A stretch of 64,000 nt of DNA from Micromonospora_H sonneratiae. Its GTDB lineage: Bacteria > Actinomycetota > Actinomycetes > Mycobacteriales > Micromonosporaceae. Below are positions 33,099 to 40,905 of the stretch, piece by piece. Position 1 is the first letter of the stretch. Each line of letters begins with the position of its first letter. The position numbers and the translations under genes were made by a program. The notes beneath the pieces are model-generated. The model was not told the origin of the DNA. It made no database searches and saw only the letters and a list, made by a program, of their open reading frames with translations. The stretch spans positions 1-64,000 of the forward strand of contig NZ_JBHTMP010000023.1 in assembly GCF_042679305.1 (NCBI RefSeq). Reading direction: 5' to 3'.

Positions 33099-33386
33099 CC
33101 GGCCCGGTTCTCGACGATCATGCCGATGACGCCGCAGCACGGGTCTCGTGCGCCCGTTATCGGCAGGAACGCGTCGATAGCGAGTTGATTGCCAATGGCG
33201 GGTAGGCCGACCCGACATGTGCCTGTCGGGAGTCGATAACCGCAATCCACCGTATCGTGTGCTTTATTCACACTAGGCCTGCTTCCTCCGGGTAGTCGCC
33301 CTACCGTGGCCACCAGCGGGCGACGATCCGTCGCCCTCCGCGCCCATGTCGGCGTGGTCAAGCCTTGGGTAGGGCAGGAGAACTTG
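33099..33386. other. Intergenic region between helicase and beta-helix protein
   Basis: 288 bases without a supported gene. An A/T-rich stretch around 33251-33275 (GTGTGCTTTATTCACACT, an imperfect dyad) may hold the promoter of the secreted beta-helix gene. AGGAGA just before 33387 is the ribosome site. Confidence 0.5.
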
Positions 33387-34868
33387 ATGTCCAGGTTTCA
33401 CAGGGGTCAGGAGGATTCCGAAAGGCCTCCGGTACAACGAACGAGACGACGCTGGTTCCCAGCCGGCGGACTGGTCGCCAGAAGCGTGGCCATGGGAGCG
33501 GCCGGGCTCGGCATCGTCTCGATGGTCGGTGGCAGCCACGCCCTGGGCGGTCCGGGCCTGGGGCAACTGACCTCGATCGCCGCGAATGGCGGTGCCGAAC
33601 AGGCTGGCCAGAAGGACCGGGAACCGGCCCCGGAGGACCAGCCCGGAGCACACGCGCCCGCGACGGCAGACCCGACCGACGGAACCGGTGGGGACAAGGA
33701 CGGAACCGGTGGGGACAGGGCGGAGACCCCCAGGACGTCCGAGGCGACCGCCGTACCGTGCAATTCGAGCGAACTGGTCTCCGCCCTGGTCCGCGCCAAC
33801 AACGAGGGTGGCGGCAACATCGCGCTGGCGGCCGGCTGCACGTACACGCTGGCCAAGCCCGACCAGAGCGACGCCGAGTCCGGCCTGCCGGTGATCTACC
33901 ACCCGATCACCATCAACGGTGCGGGCGCGACCATCAGCCGGAGCACCGACGCTGCGGTGTTCCGGTTCTTCACCGTTCGCGGCGGAGGCGAGCTGAAGTT
34001 GGTCGACCTCACCCTCACCAACGGGCGTGCCGCAAACGGCGGAAGCATTCAGGTAGACCACGACGCCACCGCCGCCGTCGAGCGGGTCACCATCACCCAG
34101 AGCACCGCGCTCGCCGCGGAAGGGGGCGGTGGCGCCATCTTCAACGACGGCCACATGACCGTGGTCGACAGCAAGTTCCACGACAATCAGGCGGCCGGTG
34201 CGTCAGGCAAGGGTGGGGCCATCCTCAACGGGGGCGTCTTCACCATGGCCGATTCCGAGTTCACCAACAACAGCGCCAACGCGTTCGGTGGTGGCTTCGC
34301 CAACTTCCAGGGCGCGGCCGATGTCGCCACCACCGCCTTCACCTACAACAACGCGACCGAGGGTGGCGGCATTGCCAGCGTCAACGCCCGGACCAAGGTC
34401 TGGGACACCGACGTCATCCGCAACTTCGCCAAGGTCGGTGGCGGCATCCTCAACCGGGACGCGGTGATCACCCTGCGCAACCTGACGGTGCACCGGAACA
34501 CGTCGACCACGAACGGCGGCGGCATCGCCACCGTCAACGGCCTCGTCGCGGCCGACGACAGCTTCATCGAGGAGAACACCGGGCGCGGGAACGGTGCCGG
34601 CATCTTCGCAGAGAAGTCGACCCTTCTCGTACGGGGAACCGAGGTGAACCGCAACAGTGGGGTCGGGGCGCTCTCGAAGGGCGGCGGCATCCACGCCGAG
34701 AAGGGTCAGGTCTCGGTGTTCAAGAGCAGGCTGACCGAGAACAACTCCACCGCGAAGCCGGGCGGCTTCTTCGCGAAGGACGCCAAGACCAAGATCGACG
34801 GTAGGTCGTCCATCACCAAGAACCGGCCCGTCAACTGCGGGAACGGCATCGAGCACTGCTCCGACTGA
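33387..34868 (+). CDS. Secreted right-handed parallel beta-helix repeat protein
   Basis: Predicted exported protein of 493 residues. ATG at 33387 follows AGGAGAACTTG. The N-terminus has RTRRRWFPAGGLVARS, a twin-arginine-like cluster before a hydrophobic segment, so Tat or Sec export is possible. A Thr/Gly/Asp-rich linker (two copies of DGTGGDK/R) leads to a beta-helix of about 12 coils (about 130-490). Coils are rich in GGG and Asn ladders, e.g. GGGGAIFNDGHMTVVDSKFH, GGGIASVNARTKVWDTDVI, GGGIHAEKGQVSVFKS. CNSS near 145 and CGNG...HCSD at the end could form disulfides. The fold is shared by polysaccharide-active enzymes and adhesins; no catalytic residues could be assigned. Confidence 0.85.
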   Translation: MSRFHRGQEDSERPPVQRTRRRWFPAGGLVARSVAMGAAGLGIVSMVGGSHALGGPGLGQLTSIAANGGAEQAGQKDREPAPEDQPGAHAPATADPTDGTGGDKDGTGGDRAETPRTSEATAVPCNSSELVSALVRANNEGGGNIALAAGCTYTLAKPDQSDAESGLPVIYHPITINGAGATISRSTDAAVFRFFTVRGGGELKLVDLTLTNGRAANGGSIQVDHDATAAVERVTITQSTALAAEGGGGAIFNDGHMTVVDSKFHDNQAAGASGKGGAILNGGVFTMADSEFTNNSANAFGGGFANFQGAADVATTAFTYNNATEGGGIASVNARTKVWDTDVIRNFAKVGGGILNRDAVITLRNLTVHRNTSTTNGGGIATVNGLVAADDSFIEENTGRGNGAGIFAEKSTLLVRGTEVNRNSGVGALSKGGGIHAEKGQVSVFKSRLTENNSTAKPGGFFAKDAKTKIDGRSSITKNRPVNCGNGIEHCSD

Positions 34869-34909
34869 CCAGCGGCACCAACGCCGGAGGATATGGGACC
34901 GAAAACCGA

Positions 34910-34942
34910 CAGGGGGCGTGACCGCCATGGTCACGCCCCCTG
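34910..34942 (+). terminator. Rho-independent-type hairpin after the beta-helix gene
   Basis: Perfect 14-bp stem (34910-34923 with 34929-34942) and 5-base loop GCCAT, 41 bases after the stop codon. There is no U-run, as is common in high-GC actinobacteria. Confidence 0.75.
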
Positions 34943-35058
34943 CGGGCGTATCCGCCACCGTGGGACGTCGTCGGGCCGGCACCGGTGGCGCGTCGACCGG
35001 CAGTGTCAGAGGTGGCCGGCAGGATGACGGCTCGGCTCCCAGACAGGAGGAGAATCCG

Positions 35059-35400
35059 GTGCCGGTCAGGAACCAGCAGGTGGCAGCGTATGCATTCCTA
35101 CAGGAGATGTACGAGGACGCGTACTTCCCCGATCACCTGGTCGACAAGGGCAGGGCGATCCTGCTGCGGCTCTGTGAACGGATCGAGGCCGAGCAACCAC
35201 CGGACCTGACCACGCTCTACGCGCTCACCGAGGTGGCCACGGAGGAGTTCAACGCCCTGGAGACGGAGTTCGACGCGGCCGGTAGTGAGATCGAAACCGT
35301 GGCCCGGGAGGAGATCGGTGCAGGCTTCCACTTCGTGGCGACGGCGTACGGCTTCACCGAGGCCGACCCGGAGAAGCTGATCGCCGTACGGAACTGGTGA
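35059..35400 (+). CDS. DUF5713-family protein
   Basis: Small cytosolic, probably all-helical protein of 113 residues with no known function. The start is GTG at 35059 because a strong AGGAGGAGA lies just before it; the frame open further upstream crosses the terminator hairpin. Features match DUF5713: AYAFLQEMYEDAYFPDHLVD near the N-terminus, LLRLCERIEAEQP, LYALTEVATEEFN, and an acidic helix ending GAGFHFVATAYGFTEADPEK. Stands alone, with 174 bases to the next gene. Confidence 0.82.
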   Translation: MPVRNQQVAAYAFLQEMYEDAYFPDHLVDKGRAILLRLCERIEAEQPPDLTTLYALTEVATEEFNALETEFDAAGSEIETVAREEIGAGFHFVATAYGFTEADPEKLIAVRNW

Positions 35401-35574
35401 CAGGACGGGGACACCCGCTGCCCGCCACTTCCACCAGGCAGCAGGCGGCAGTCGAACCGGGCGAACGGTGCCGGGACGTGTCGTTCGTCTCTCCGGGCGA
35501 GCTGTCGCCATGGATCTTACGAGGACTATCGTTTATAACGTCAGACGGTAGTGAAAACTCGGAAGAGGCAAGCC

Positions 35575-36369
35575 ATGTCACAGTCAGATGCCGACCGCCG
35601 CGCCGCCGCAGCGGTGGTGGCCCACCACACCCAGCTGTCCACCGATCTGGCCGGCCATGTGGCGGCGCTGCGCGACGCCGCAACGGGCCAGGAGGCAGGC
35701 TCGGTATGGCCGCAGCAGCGGCAGGTTCTGCTGAGCTGGCTGCGCGAGGAGTTGGTGCCGCACGCCGCCGCCGAAGAGGCCGGCCTCTACCCCGCCGCCG
35801 CCGAGCAGCCCGGCGGACGACTGCTGGTCGACGGGATGCTCGTCGAGCACCAGGCGATCACCGCCCTGGTAGCCGAGATCGAGGCAGCGGGGACCCCGGT
35901 GGATGCCGCCGCAGCGGCGCGGGCGCTGGCCGCGCTTTTCGAGGTGCACCTGGCGAAGGAAAACAACCTGATCCTGCCGCTGCTGCTCGACGCGCCGCAG
36001 GTGTCGCTGGCCGACCTGTTGGAGGGCATGCACGAGATGCTCGGAGCCGACGAGGCCGCCGGTGGCGGGTGTGGTTGCGGCGGGTGCGGCTGCTCGCAGG
36101 GTTCGGCTGACGCGCCGGCACCGGTGCTGGCCGTCGACGCGCGCCTGGACGTACGGAGCCTGCCGCACGCCGAGCGGCACGCCCGGGTGCTGGCCGCAAT
36201 CGGTGCGCTGCCTGCCGACGGAGCGCTGGTGCTGGTCGCCCCGCACGCCCCACGGCCGCTGCTGGCCGAGATCGACGCCCGCTACCCCGGGCAGATCGAC
36301 ACGCAGTGGCTGCAGGAAGGCCCCGACGTGTGGCAGATCCGGCTGCACCGCCAGCCGGCCACCGTCTGA
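35575..36369 (+). CDS. Hemerythrin-domain protein with Cys-rich linker and DUF2249 domain
   Basis: Di-iron protein candidate of 264 residues. ATG at 35575 follows GGAAGAGGCAAGCC. Residues about 10-150 are a hemerythrin-like four-helix bundle with spaced ligands AAAVVAHHTQLSTDL, LVPHAAAEEAGLYP, VEHQAITALVAEIE and FEVHLAKENNLILP. A linker with CGCGGCGC (four Cys in eight residues) precedes a DUF2249 domain (about 180-260: VDARLDVRSLPHAERHARV, LVAPHAPRPLLAEI). DUF2249-hemerythrin proteins occur with NnrS and denitrification/NO-stress genes; NnrS is encoded at 40906-42303. A short dyad CGTT-TAT-AACG (35530-35540) precedes it. Confidence 0.88.
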   Translation: MSQSDADRRAAAAVVAHHTQLSTDLAGHVAALRDAATGQEAGSVWPQQRQVLLSWLREELVPHAAAEEAGLYPAAAEQPGGRLLVDGMLVEHQAITALVAEIEAAGTPVDAAAAARALAALFEVHLAKENNLILPLLLDAPQVSLADLLEGMHEMLGADEAAGGGCGCGGCGCSQGSADAPAPVLAVDARLDVRSLPHAERHARVLAAIGALPADGALVLVAPHAPRPLLAEIDARYPGQIDTQWLQEGPDVWQIRLHRQPATV

Positions 36370-36478
36370 CCGGTAACCCCCTTTGGATCGCTGTATCCAC
36401 CTCATCGAATAGGCAGCCGGCGGGCGTGTCGAACGCGCCCGCCCCTGTTCGGAAAACGCTGCCAGAAGGATTCTGATC

Positions 36479-36976
36479 ATGTGTAACTACTGCGGCTGCC
36501 GGGACTTCCCGCTCATCGCCCGGCTCACCGAGGAGCATGAGAAGATCAGCAACGCCGCCGGGCGACTCCGCCGGGCGATCACCCACGGCGAGGCCGACCC
36601 CGTCACGGCCCTGGACGAGCTGCTTACGCTGCTCATGCCGCACACCAGCCTCGAGGAGACCGGCCTGTTCGTCGAGCTTCGAGTCGAGGGCAGCCTCGCC
36701 GAGGCAGTCGACAAGCTGTGTGCCGAGCACGACGACATCCACGGCGTGCTCGGCGCGGTCGACCGGGCCGCACCGGACTGGCCGGCGGTGCTCGCCGCAC
36801 TGGACCGGCTGCACCGGCACATCGACAACGAGGAGCACGGCCTCTTCCCCGCCTCGATCATCGCGCTGCCGATCGAGGCGTGGGACCGGGTAACCGCCGA
36901 AGGTCCGCACGACGGGCACTGCCATGATCACGAGGCACACGACCACGGCCATCCACACCCGGGGGCACGCGTATAG
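36479..36976 (+). CDS. Hemerythrin-domain protein with Cys head and His-rich tail
   Basis: 165 residues, probable di-iron oxygen/NO-reactive protein. It opens MCNYCGCRDFP, a CxxCxC motif, then a hemerythrin fold with ligand positions LTEEHEKISNAAG, LLMPHTSLEETGLFVEL, LCAEHDDIHGVLG and LHRHIDNEEHGLFPASI. The C-terminal tail (HDGHCHDHEAHDHGHPHP) holds nine histidines and is a likely metal store or sensor. It follows the first hemerythrin by 109 bases on the same strand. A CDF metal exporter lies in the same neighbourhood. Confidence 0.88.
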   Translation: MCNYCGCRDFPLIARLTEEHEKISNAAGRLRRAITHGEADPVTALDELLTLLMPHTSLEETGLFVELRVEGSLAEAVDKLCAEHDDIHGVLGAVDRAAPDWPAVLAALDRLHRHIDNEEHGLFPASIIALPIEAWDRVTAEGPHDGHCHDHEAHDHGHPHPGARV

Positions 36977-37167
36977 CTGCCCGGCGGCGGCGCGCTGACC
37001 CGGTGCCCCAGAGCCCGCCGCGATCACTCGTCCGCCTACGGAACTCCAGCTGGCTGGCACCGTCCGAGCAGGTCAGGGCCGCATCGACAGCCGAGTTGAC
37101 CGCAGCGACGCTCCACGCGACCAGCCGCTGCGGTGCCGCCAGCGAGATGCTGGCGGCCTCGGCCCGG

Positions 37168-37959
37168 TCAGCCGGGCTCGCCGGTCGCCGCCGGTGCGGA
37201 GCCCTGCTGAACAGCGCCGGCCCTGGCCTCGATGGCCGTACGGTCGCGGATCGCGACCCACCGCCGTCCCGAGTCGATGATCCCCAACCGTCGCCATCGG
37301 CTCAGTGTCCGGCTCACCGACTCGGTTGTGGCCCCGCTCATGCCGGCGAGATCCGCTCGGGTGAGCGGAAGCTGCAGCAGGGTGCCCTCCCGCTGTACGT
37401 GGCCGGCGCGGTCGGCGAGGGCGAGTAGCGTACCGGCGAGTCGTCGTTCGACGCTGTCTCCGCTGAGCCGCGTGATCACCCGTCTCGCCTCGGCCAGCCG
37501 CTGTGCCAGCATCGGGATCAGCTCGAGCGCGACCTGCGGGTACGTGCGGAGAATCTGATCGAGATCCTCCGGGGAGATGGCCAACGCACAGGAGACGGTG
37601 AGCGCCTCGGCCGTGTCCTCGTACGTCTGCTGGCCGAGCGAGGGCAGCGCGCCGAAGTGCTCGCCCGGCAGGACCATGTCCACGACCACGTCACCGCCGC
37701 CCGGTCGAGGGCGGGTGATCTTCACGCGACCAGAGGCGAGGATGTACAGGCTGCGCGCCGGAGTTCCGGCGCGGTAGATGGCGGTGCCCTCCCCGTATCC
37801 ACGGGCCACCGCGCGCGCGTCCACGCCTTCCAACTCTTCGGTGGACAACCGGCCGAAGAACGGAACCCGGCGTAGTACCTCCATCCGCATCGGCCTGGGA
37901 CAGGGGTGCGGTTCCGGGCACGCCCGCGACAGAGGCGTGTGGCGGCGCGTGGCACACAT
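37168..37959 (-). CDS. Crp/Fnr-family transcriptional regulator with FNR-like cysteines
   Basis: 263 residues. ATG at 37959 has GAGAAAGAGGG upstream. The N-terminus is MCATRRHTPLSRACPEPHPC: Cys2, Cys14 and Cys20, plus Cys124 in LTVSCALAIS. The CxxxxxC gap and distant fourth Cys recall E. coli FNR (Cys23-x5-Cys29 and Cys122), which binds an oxygen-labile 4Fe-4S cluster. A cyclic-nucleotide-type beta-roll (about 25-140) is followed by the HTH (about 180-240), whose recognition helix TTESVSRTLSRW has the ExxSR pattern of FNR. Likely an oxygen/NO sensor for the surrounding hemerythrin, NnrS and CDF genes. Divergent from the FBP gene with a 150-base gap. Confidence 0.88.
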   Translation of the reverse strand: MCATRRHTPLSRACPEPHPCPRPMRMEVLRRVPFFGRLSTEELEGVDARAVARGYGEGTAIYRAGTPARSLYILASGRVKITRPRPGGGDVVVDMVLPGEHFGALPSLGQQTYEDTAEALTVSCALAISPEDLDQILRTYPQVALELIPMLAQRLAEARRVITRLSGDSVERRLAGTLLALADRAGHVQREGTLLQLPLTRADLAGMSGATTESVSRTLSRWRRLGIIDSGRRWVAIRDRTAIEARAGAVQQGSAPAATGEPG

Positions 37960-38109
37960 GATCCCTCTTTCTCCCGGTCGCCTACCAACCGGATTGCCCG
38001 TCAAGACGATACGCAGACCGCTGCGACGGGATGAACCGAGTGGACGAGGATTTTGTACCGTGTTACAACTTGTAGCCATGTACAGAAATGATCGGGAGGG
38101 GGAGAACTC

Positions 38110-38631
38110 GTGCGGGTCATGACCCGGGACGAGGTGCGCGGTGCCATCGCCAACCTGGACCCGGCCGAGAGCAAGGTGCGTCTGCCAGCCTGGTTCGACA
38201 GGGTTGTGTGGGACAAACTCGACTATCTCGGGTGGCGAGACCCCCGAGCACCGATGCGGGCCTACCTGGTCACCGACATCGACGGTACGGCGTCGGGCGT
38301 GGTACTCCGCCAGAGTCCGAGCCGGGCTGAGCACGACAGGCGAGCGGTCATGTGCGCCCTGTGTCAGTTCATGCGCCGCTTCAACGAGGTTGCCCTCTTC
38401 GCCGCACCACGCCCCTCCACCGACAAGCGCCAGCGGCTGAGCACGCTCGGCATCCTCCTGTGCACCGACCTCGACTGCGCCACGAAGGTGCACAGTGCGC
38501 CCGTCACCGGACCACTCGACCCACCGGTCGACGAGATCATCCAGGCGCGCAGGGAGGGGCTGCGGGCGCGTACCGTCGCGTTCCTACGCTCGGTGTCCAG
38601 CACCCGGCAAACCGTACGAGGGAGGGGATGA
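38110..38631 (+). CDS. FBP-domain protein (treble-clef zinc finger, EF-G-binding type)
   Basis: 173 residues, GTG start behind GGGAGGGGG. The last half has the FBP C-terminal treble-clef zinc finger: VMCALCQFMRRF and the second pair LLCTDLDCATKVHSA. Proteins with this domain relate to FusB-type factors that bind elongation factor G on the ribosome; actinobacterial members are mostly uncharacterised. N-terminal MTRDEVRGAIANLD and LPAWFDRVVWDKLDYLGWRD are typical of the family. Its stop overlaps the start of the TetR gene, so the two are co-expressed. Confidence 0.85.
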   Translation: MRVMTRDEVRGAIANLDPAESKVRLPAWFDRVVWDKLDYLGWRDPRAPMRAYLVTDIDGTASGVVLRQSPSRAEHDRRAVMCALCQFMRRFNEVALFAAPRPSTDKRQRLSTLGILLCTDLDCATKVHSAPVTGPLDPPVDEIIQARREGLRARTVAFLRSVSSTRQTVRGRG

Positions 38632-39191
38632 TGGCGTACCTGGCACGGGCGGAGCGGCGTCGCTCGATCGTCGAGGCGGCGGCTGCCGTGGTCAGGCGGG
38701 ACGGCCTGAGCGCGGTGACGGCCCGGATCGTGGCAGACGAACTCGGTGGGTCGCAGGGGCAGATCCACCACCACTTCGCCTCGACCGAGGAACTCGCCGC
38801 AGAGGCCTGGCGGCACTACGCCGAGCAAGAGATCGACGCGTACGAGCACAGCGTCGTCGGCCGCAACGCGTACGACGCGCTCGTGCTCTTCTTCGCCGAC
38901 CTGGTGAACGCCGACGGAGACGGGCGCGCGCTTGCGCGGTGGGCTGAGACGGGCGCACACGCGCAGCTACGCCCCCTCATCGCGAGGAGCTACGTCGAGA
39001 CACTCGCCCGGCTGACCGACGTCCTTGCCCTGGTCCTGGACGGGGACTCCGACAGTGCGTCGGCGCGGGCGGCTGCCGGGCGAATTCTCATGCTCGGGGT
39101 CGGGCTCGCCGGGCTCACCCGCATCACCGAGGACCCACCCGTGCCGGCCCGTGAGGTCATGCTGTCGGCGATCCGAGCAGAGACGAGCTGA
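38631..39191 (+). CDS. TetR-family transcriptional regulator
   Basis: 186 residues. Two adjacent ATGs (38628 and 38631) both fit the GAGGGAGG ribosome site. N-terminal HTH (about 8-55): ERRRSIVEAAAAVVRRDGL, TARIVADELGGSQGQIHHHF, then a ligand-binding domain of six helices ending LMLGVGLAGLTRITEDPP. It overlaps the FBP gene, so it may regulate its own operon. The effector is unknown. Confidence 0.9.
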   Translation: MAYLARAERRRSIVEAAAAVVRRDGLSAVTARIVADELGGSQGQIHHHFASTEELAAEAWRHYAEQEIDAYEHSVVGRNAYDALVLFFADLVNADGDGRALARWAETGAHAQLRPLIARSYVETLARLTDVLALVLDGDSDSASARAAAGRILMLGVGLAGLTRITEDPPVPAREVMLSAIRAETS

Positions 39192-39365
39192 CGCGGCCCG
39201 ATACCCGTCCCTTGTCGGCGCGGTGCCGCGCAGCTTTGCGGCCTGCCGCCGAGATGGGGGTACCGACCCACGGGCAGCAATGGCGAGCCCACAAAGCCAT
39301 TACCGACGACGACAGCATCCACGAGCGCGGTACCAAGCCCGGGCACCGAGGACCCTCGTTGACAC

Positions 39366-39713
39366 TTACGAGGTCTGTCGTGGATCGAGCATCGTCAACA
39401 GCATCCGGCTGGGCTCCAGGGCCAGCACGGCGTGCGGCAGCCGCGTACCAAAATGGATCACCCCGCCGGGACGAAGCTCCACCTGGCGCCCGGCCGCGGT
39501 CACCAGCAGCCGCCCGTCGAGCACCTGTACGAGCGTGGGGACAGCGGCGGTGTGCTCGGTTAACTCCTGGCCCTCGTCGAACGAGAAGAGGACCAGCCGT
39601 GTGCCTTCGGCCTTGAGCACGGTGCGCGAGACGGTGCTGTCCGGCGCGATGTCCACCAGGGAGGCGACATCGGCGAGGTCGGTCATCACGAGGTTTTCGG
39701 CACGGTCGTTCAC
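39366..39713 (-). CDS. Cupin-domain protein (small)
   Basis: Single beta-barrel cupin, 115 residues, GTG start. Barrel motif: FSFDEGQELTEHTAAVPTLV, then GRLLVTAAGRQVELRPGGVI and LPHAVLALEPSRMLL. It keeps one metal-ligand His in the first motif (TEHT) and one in the second (PHAV), so a metal may be bound. Lies 78 bases downstream of the CDF gene on the same strand, possibly in one transcript. No enzymatic role can be assigned; similar proteins are often metal- or stress-linked. Confidence 0.8.
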   Translation of the reverse strand: MNDRAENLVMTDLADVASLVDIAPDSTVSRTVLKAEGTRLVLFSFDEGQELTEHTAAVPTLVQVLDGRLLVTAAGRQVELRPGGVIHFGTRLPHAVLALEPSRMLLTMLDPRQTS

Positions 39714-39791
39714 CTGCGGATTCCTTTCAGATTGGTGATGGCGGCGTTCGGGGTGCCACGAAGATGGTTCTGCACCCCGTAACGCACGTGG

Positions 39792-40811
39792 TCATTGTGC
39801 GAGTTGGGCGAGCCGGTCCCGGCGCTGTTGGGACAGGTCGGCGTGGTGATGCGCGCCCGGGTAACAGGCGGGGTCGGTGTGCACGGTGGCACCGGCCAGT
39901 CTCGGTATGGCCGTCATGAGTTGGTGCTCGGCGTCGGCGGCCACCTCGTGCGCGGCCAGCAACGTCAGGTCGGCGTCGACGACGAGGTCGGCCTCGGCGT
40001 GCAGGTGGTGGCCGATCCACCGCATCCGTACGGCGGTTACGTCGCGTACCCCGGCGACGGCCTGCAGTGCCGCCTCGGCCTGGTCGACGAGCGCCGGGTC
40101 GACGGCGTCCATCAGCCGCCGGTACACCTCGCGGGTCGCGTCCTTGAGCGTGAAGGTCATCGCCACGGCGATGGCGAGTCCTACGACCGGGTCGCTCCAG
40201 CTCCAACCGGCCCAGGCACCCGCTGCGGCGGCGATGACGGCCAGCGACGTGAACCCGTCGGCGCGGGCGTGCAGGCCGTCGGCGACCAGCGCGGCCGAAC
40301 CGATCCGCCGGCCCACCCGGATTCGGTACCGGGCAACCAGTTCGTTGCCGATGAAACCGACAACTCCCGCAAGGGCCACGTACGGCAGATGGGTGACCTC
40401 TGCCGGGTGGAGCAGGCGGTTGACCGCTGTCCACCCGGCCAGGACGACAGAACTGGCGATGGCTACCACGATGACGATTCCGGCGAGGTCTTCGGCCCGG
40501 CCGTAGCCGTAGGTGTAGGAGCGGGTCGCGGCCCGCCGGCCGATGAGAAAGGCGATGCCCAGGGGTACGGCGGTCAGCGCGTCTGCGACGTTGTGCAACG
40601 AGTCGCCGAGCAGCGCCACGGAGCCGGACAGCACCACGATGACCGCCTGAACGACGGCGGTCACCCCCATACCGAGCAGGGAGACCCACAGTGCCCGCAT
40701 GCCTTCGCGCGAGGACTCCAGCGCGGAGTGGACCTGGTCCGCGGTGTCCGGTGAGTGTCCGGCGACCCGGTGCCACAGCCGGTTCCACCACCGGTCGTCG
40801 TGTTCGTGCAC
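39792..40811 (-). CDS. Cation diffusion facilitator (CDF) metal exporter
   Basis: Membrane antiporter exporting Zn/Fe/Mn/Co-type ions, about 339 residues. A GTG at 40811 is preferred, since AGGAGG lies 8 bases before it and the product begins HEHDDRWWNRLWHR; a GTG 7 codons upstream is also open. Six helices with the A-site pairs: LLGDSLHNVADALTA (helix 2, DxxxD type) and VADGLHARADGFTS (helix 5, HxxxD). C-terminal cytoplasmic domain (about 215-339) with HLHAEADLVVDADLTLLAAH. The ion cannot be deduced; the LHNVAD/GLHARAD helices belong to the iron/zinc-type branch. The palindrome TGACCTAGGTCA lies just upstream. Confidence 0.9.
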   Translation of the reverse strand: MHEHDDRWWNRLWHRVAGHSPDTADQVHSALESSREGMRALWVSLLGMGVTAVVQAVIVVLSGSVALLGDSLHNVADALTAVPLGIAFLIGRRAATRSYTYGYGRAEDLAGIVIVVAIASSVVLAGWTAVNRLLHPAEVTHLPYVALAGVVGFIGNELVARYRIRVGRRIGSAALVADGLHARADGFTSLAVIAAAAGAWAGWSWSDPVVGLAIAVAMTFTLKDATREVYRRLMDAVDPALVDQAEAALQAVAGVRDVTAVRMRWIGHHLHAEADLVVDADLTLLAAHEVAADAEHQLMTAIPRLAGATVHTDPACYPGAHHHADLSQQRRDRLAQLAQ

Positions 40812-40869
40812 CTGGACTCCCTCCTGCTTCACGTACGGCCATCGTGGGTGGTGGCGCGAGTCGCCTGCA

Positions 40870-40881
40870 TGACCTAGGTCA
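40870..40881. promoter_or_regulatory. 12-bp palindrome TGACCTAGGTCA, candidate Crp/Fnr-type operator
   Basis: Perfect palindrome between the NnrS stop and the CDF start, 59 bases upstream of the CDF gene. Its TGAC-N4-GTCA layout resembles the dyads bound by Crp/Fnr proteins with an ExxSR recognition helix; such a regulator is encoded at 37168-37959. It could control the CDF-cupin transcript. Confidence 0.4.
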
Positions 40882-40905
40882 ATTAGCAGGCAATGGTGAC
40901 CGGCG

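Noticed and set aside
31806..33245. 479-codon minus-strand frame over the helicase 3' end
   Set aside because: Antisense composition (Gly/Arg/Pro/His) without domains, opposite a well-supported C-terminal domain.
33306..33386. Upstream start for the beta-helix protein
   Set aside because: Adds residues before a good ribosome site and export signal; ATG at 33387 explains both.
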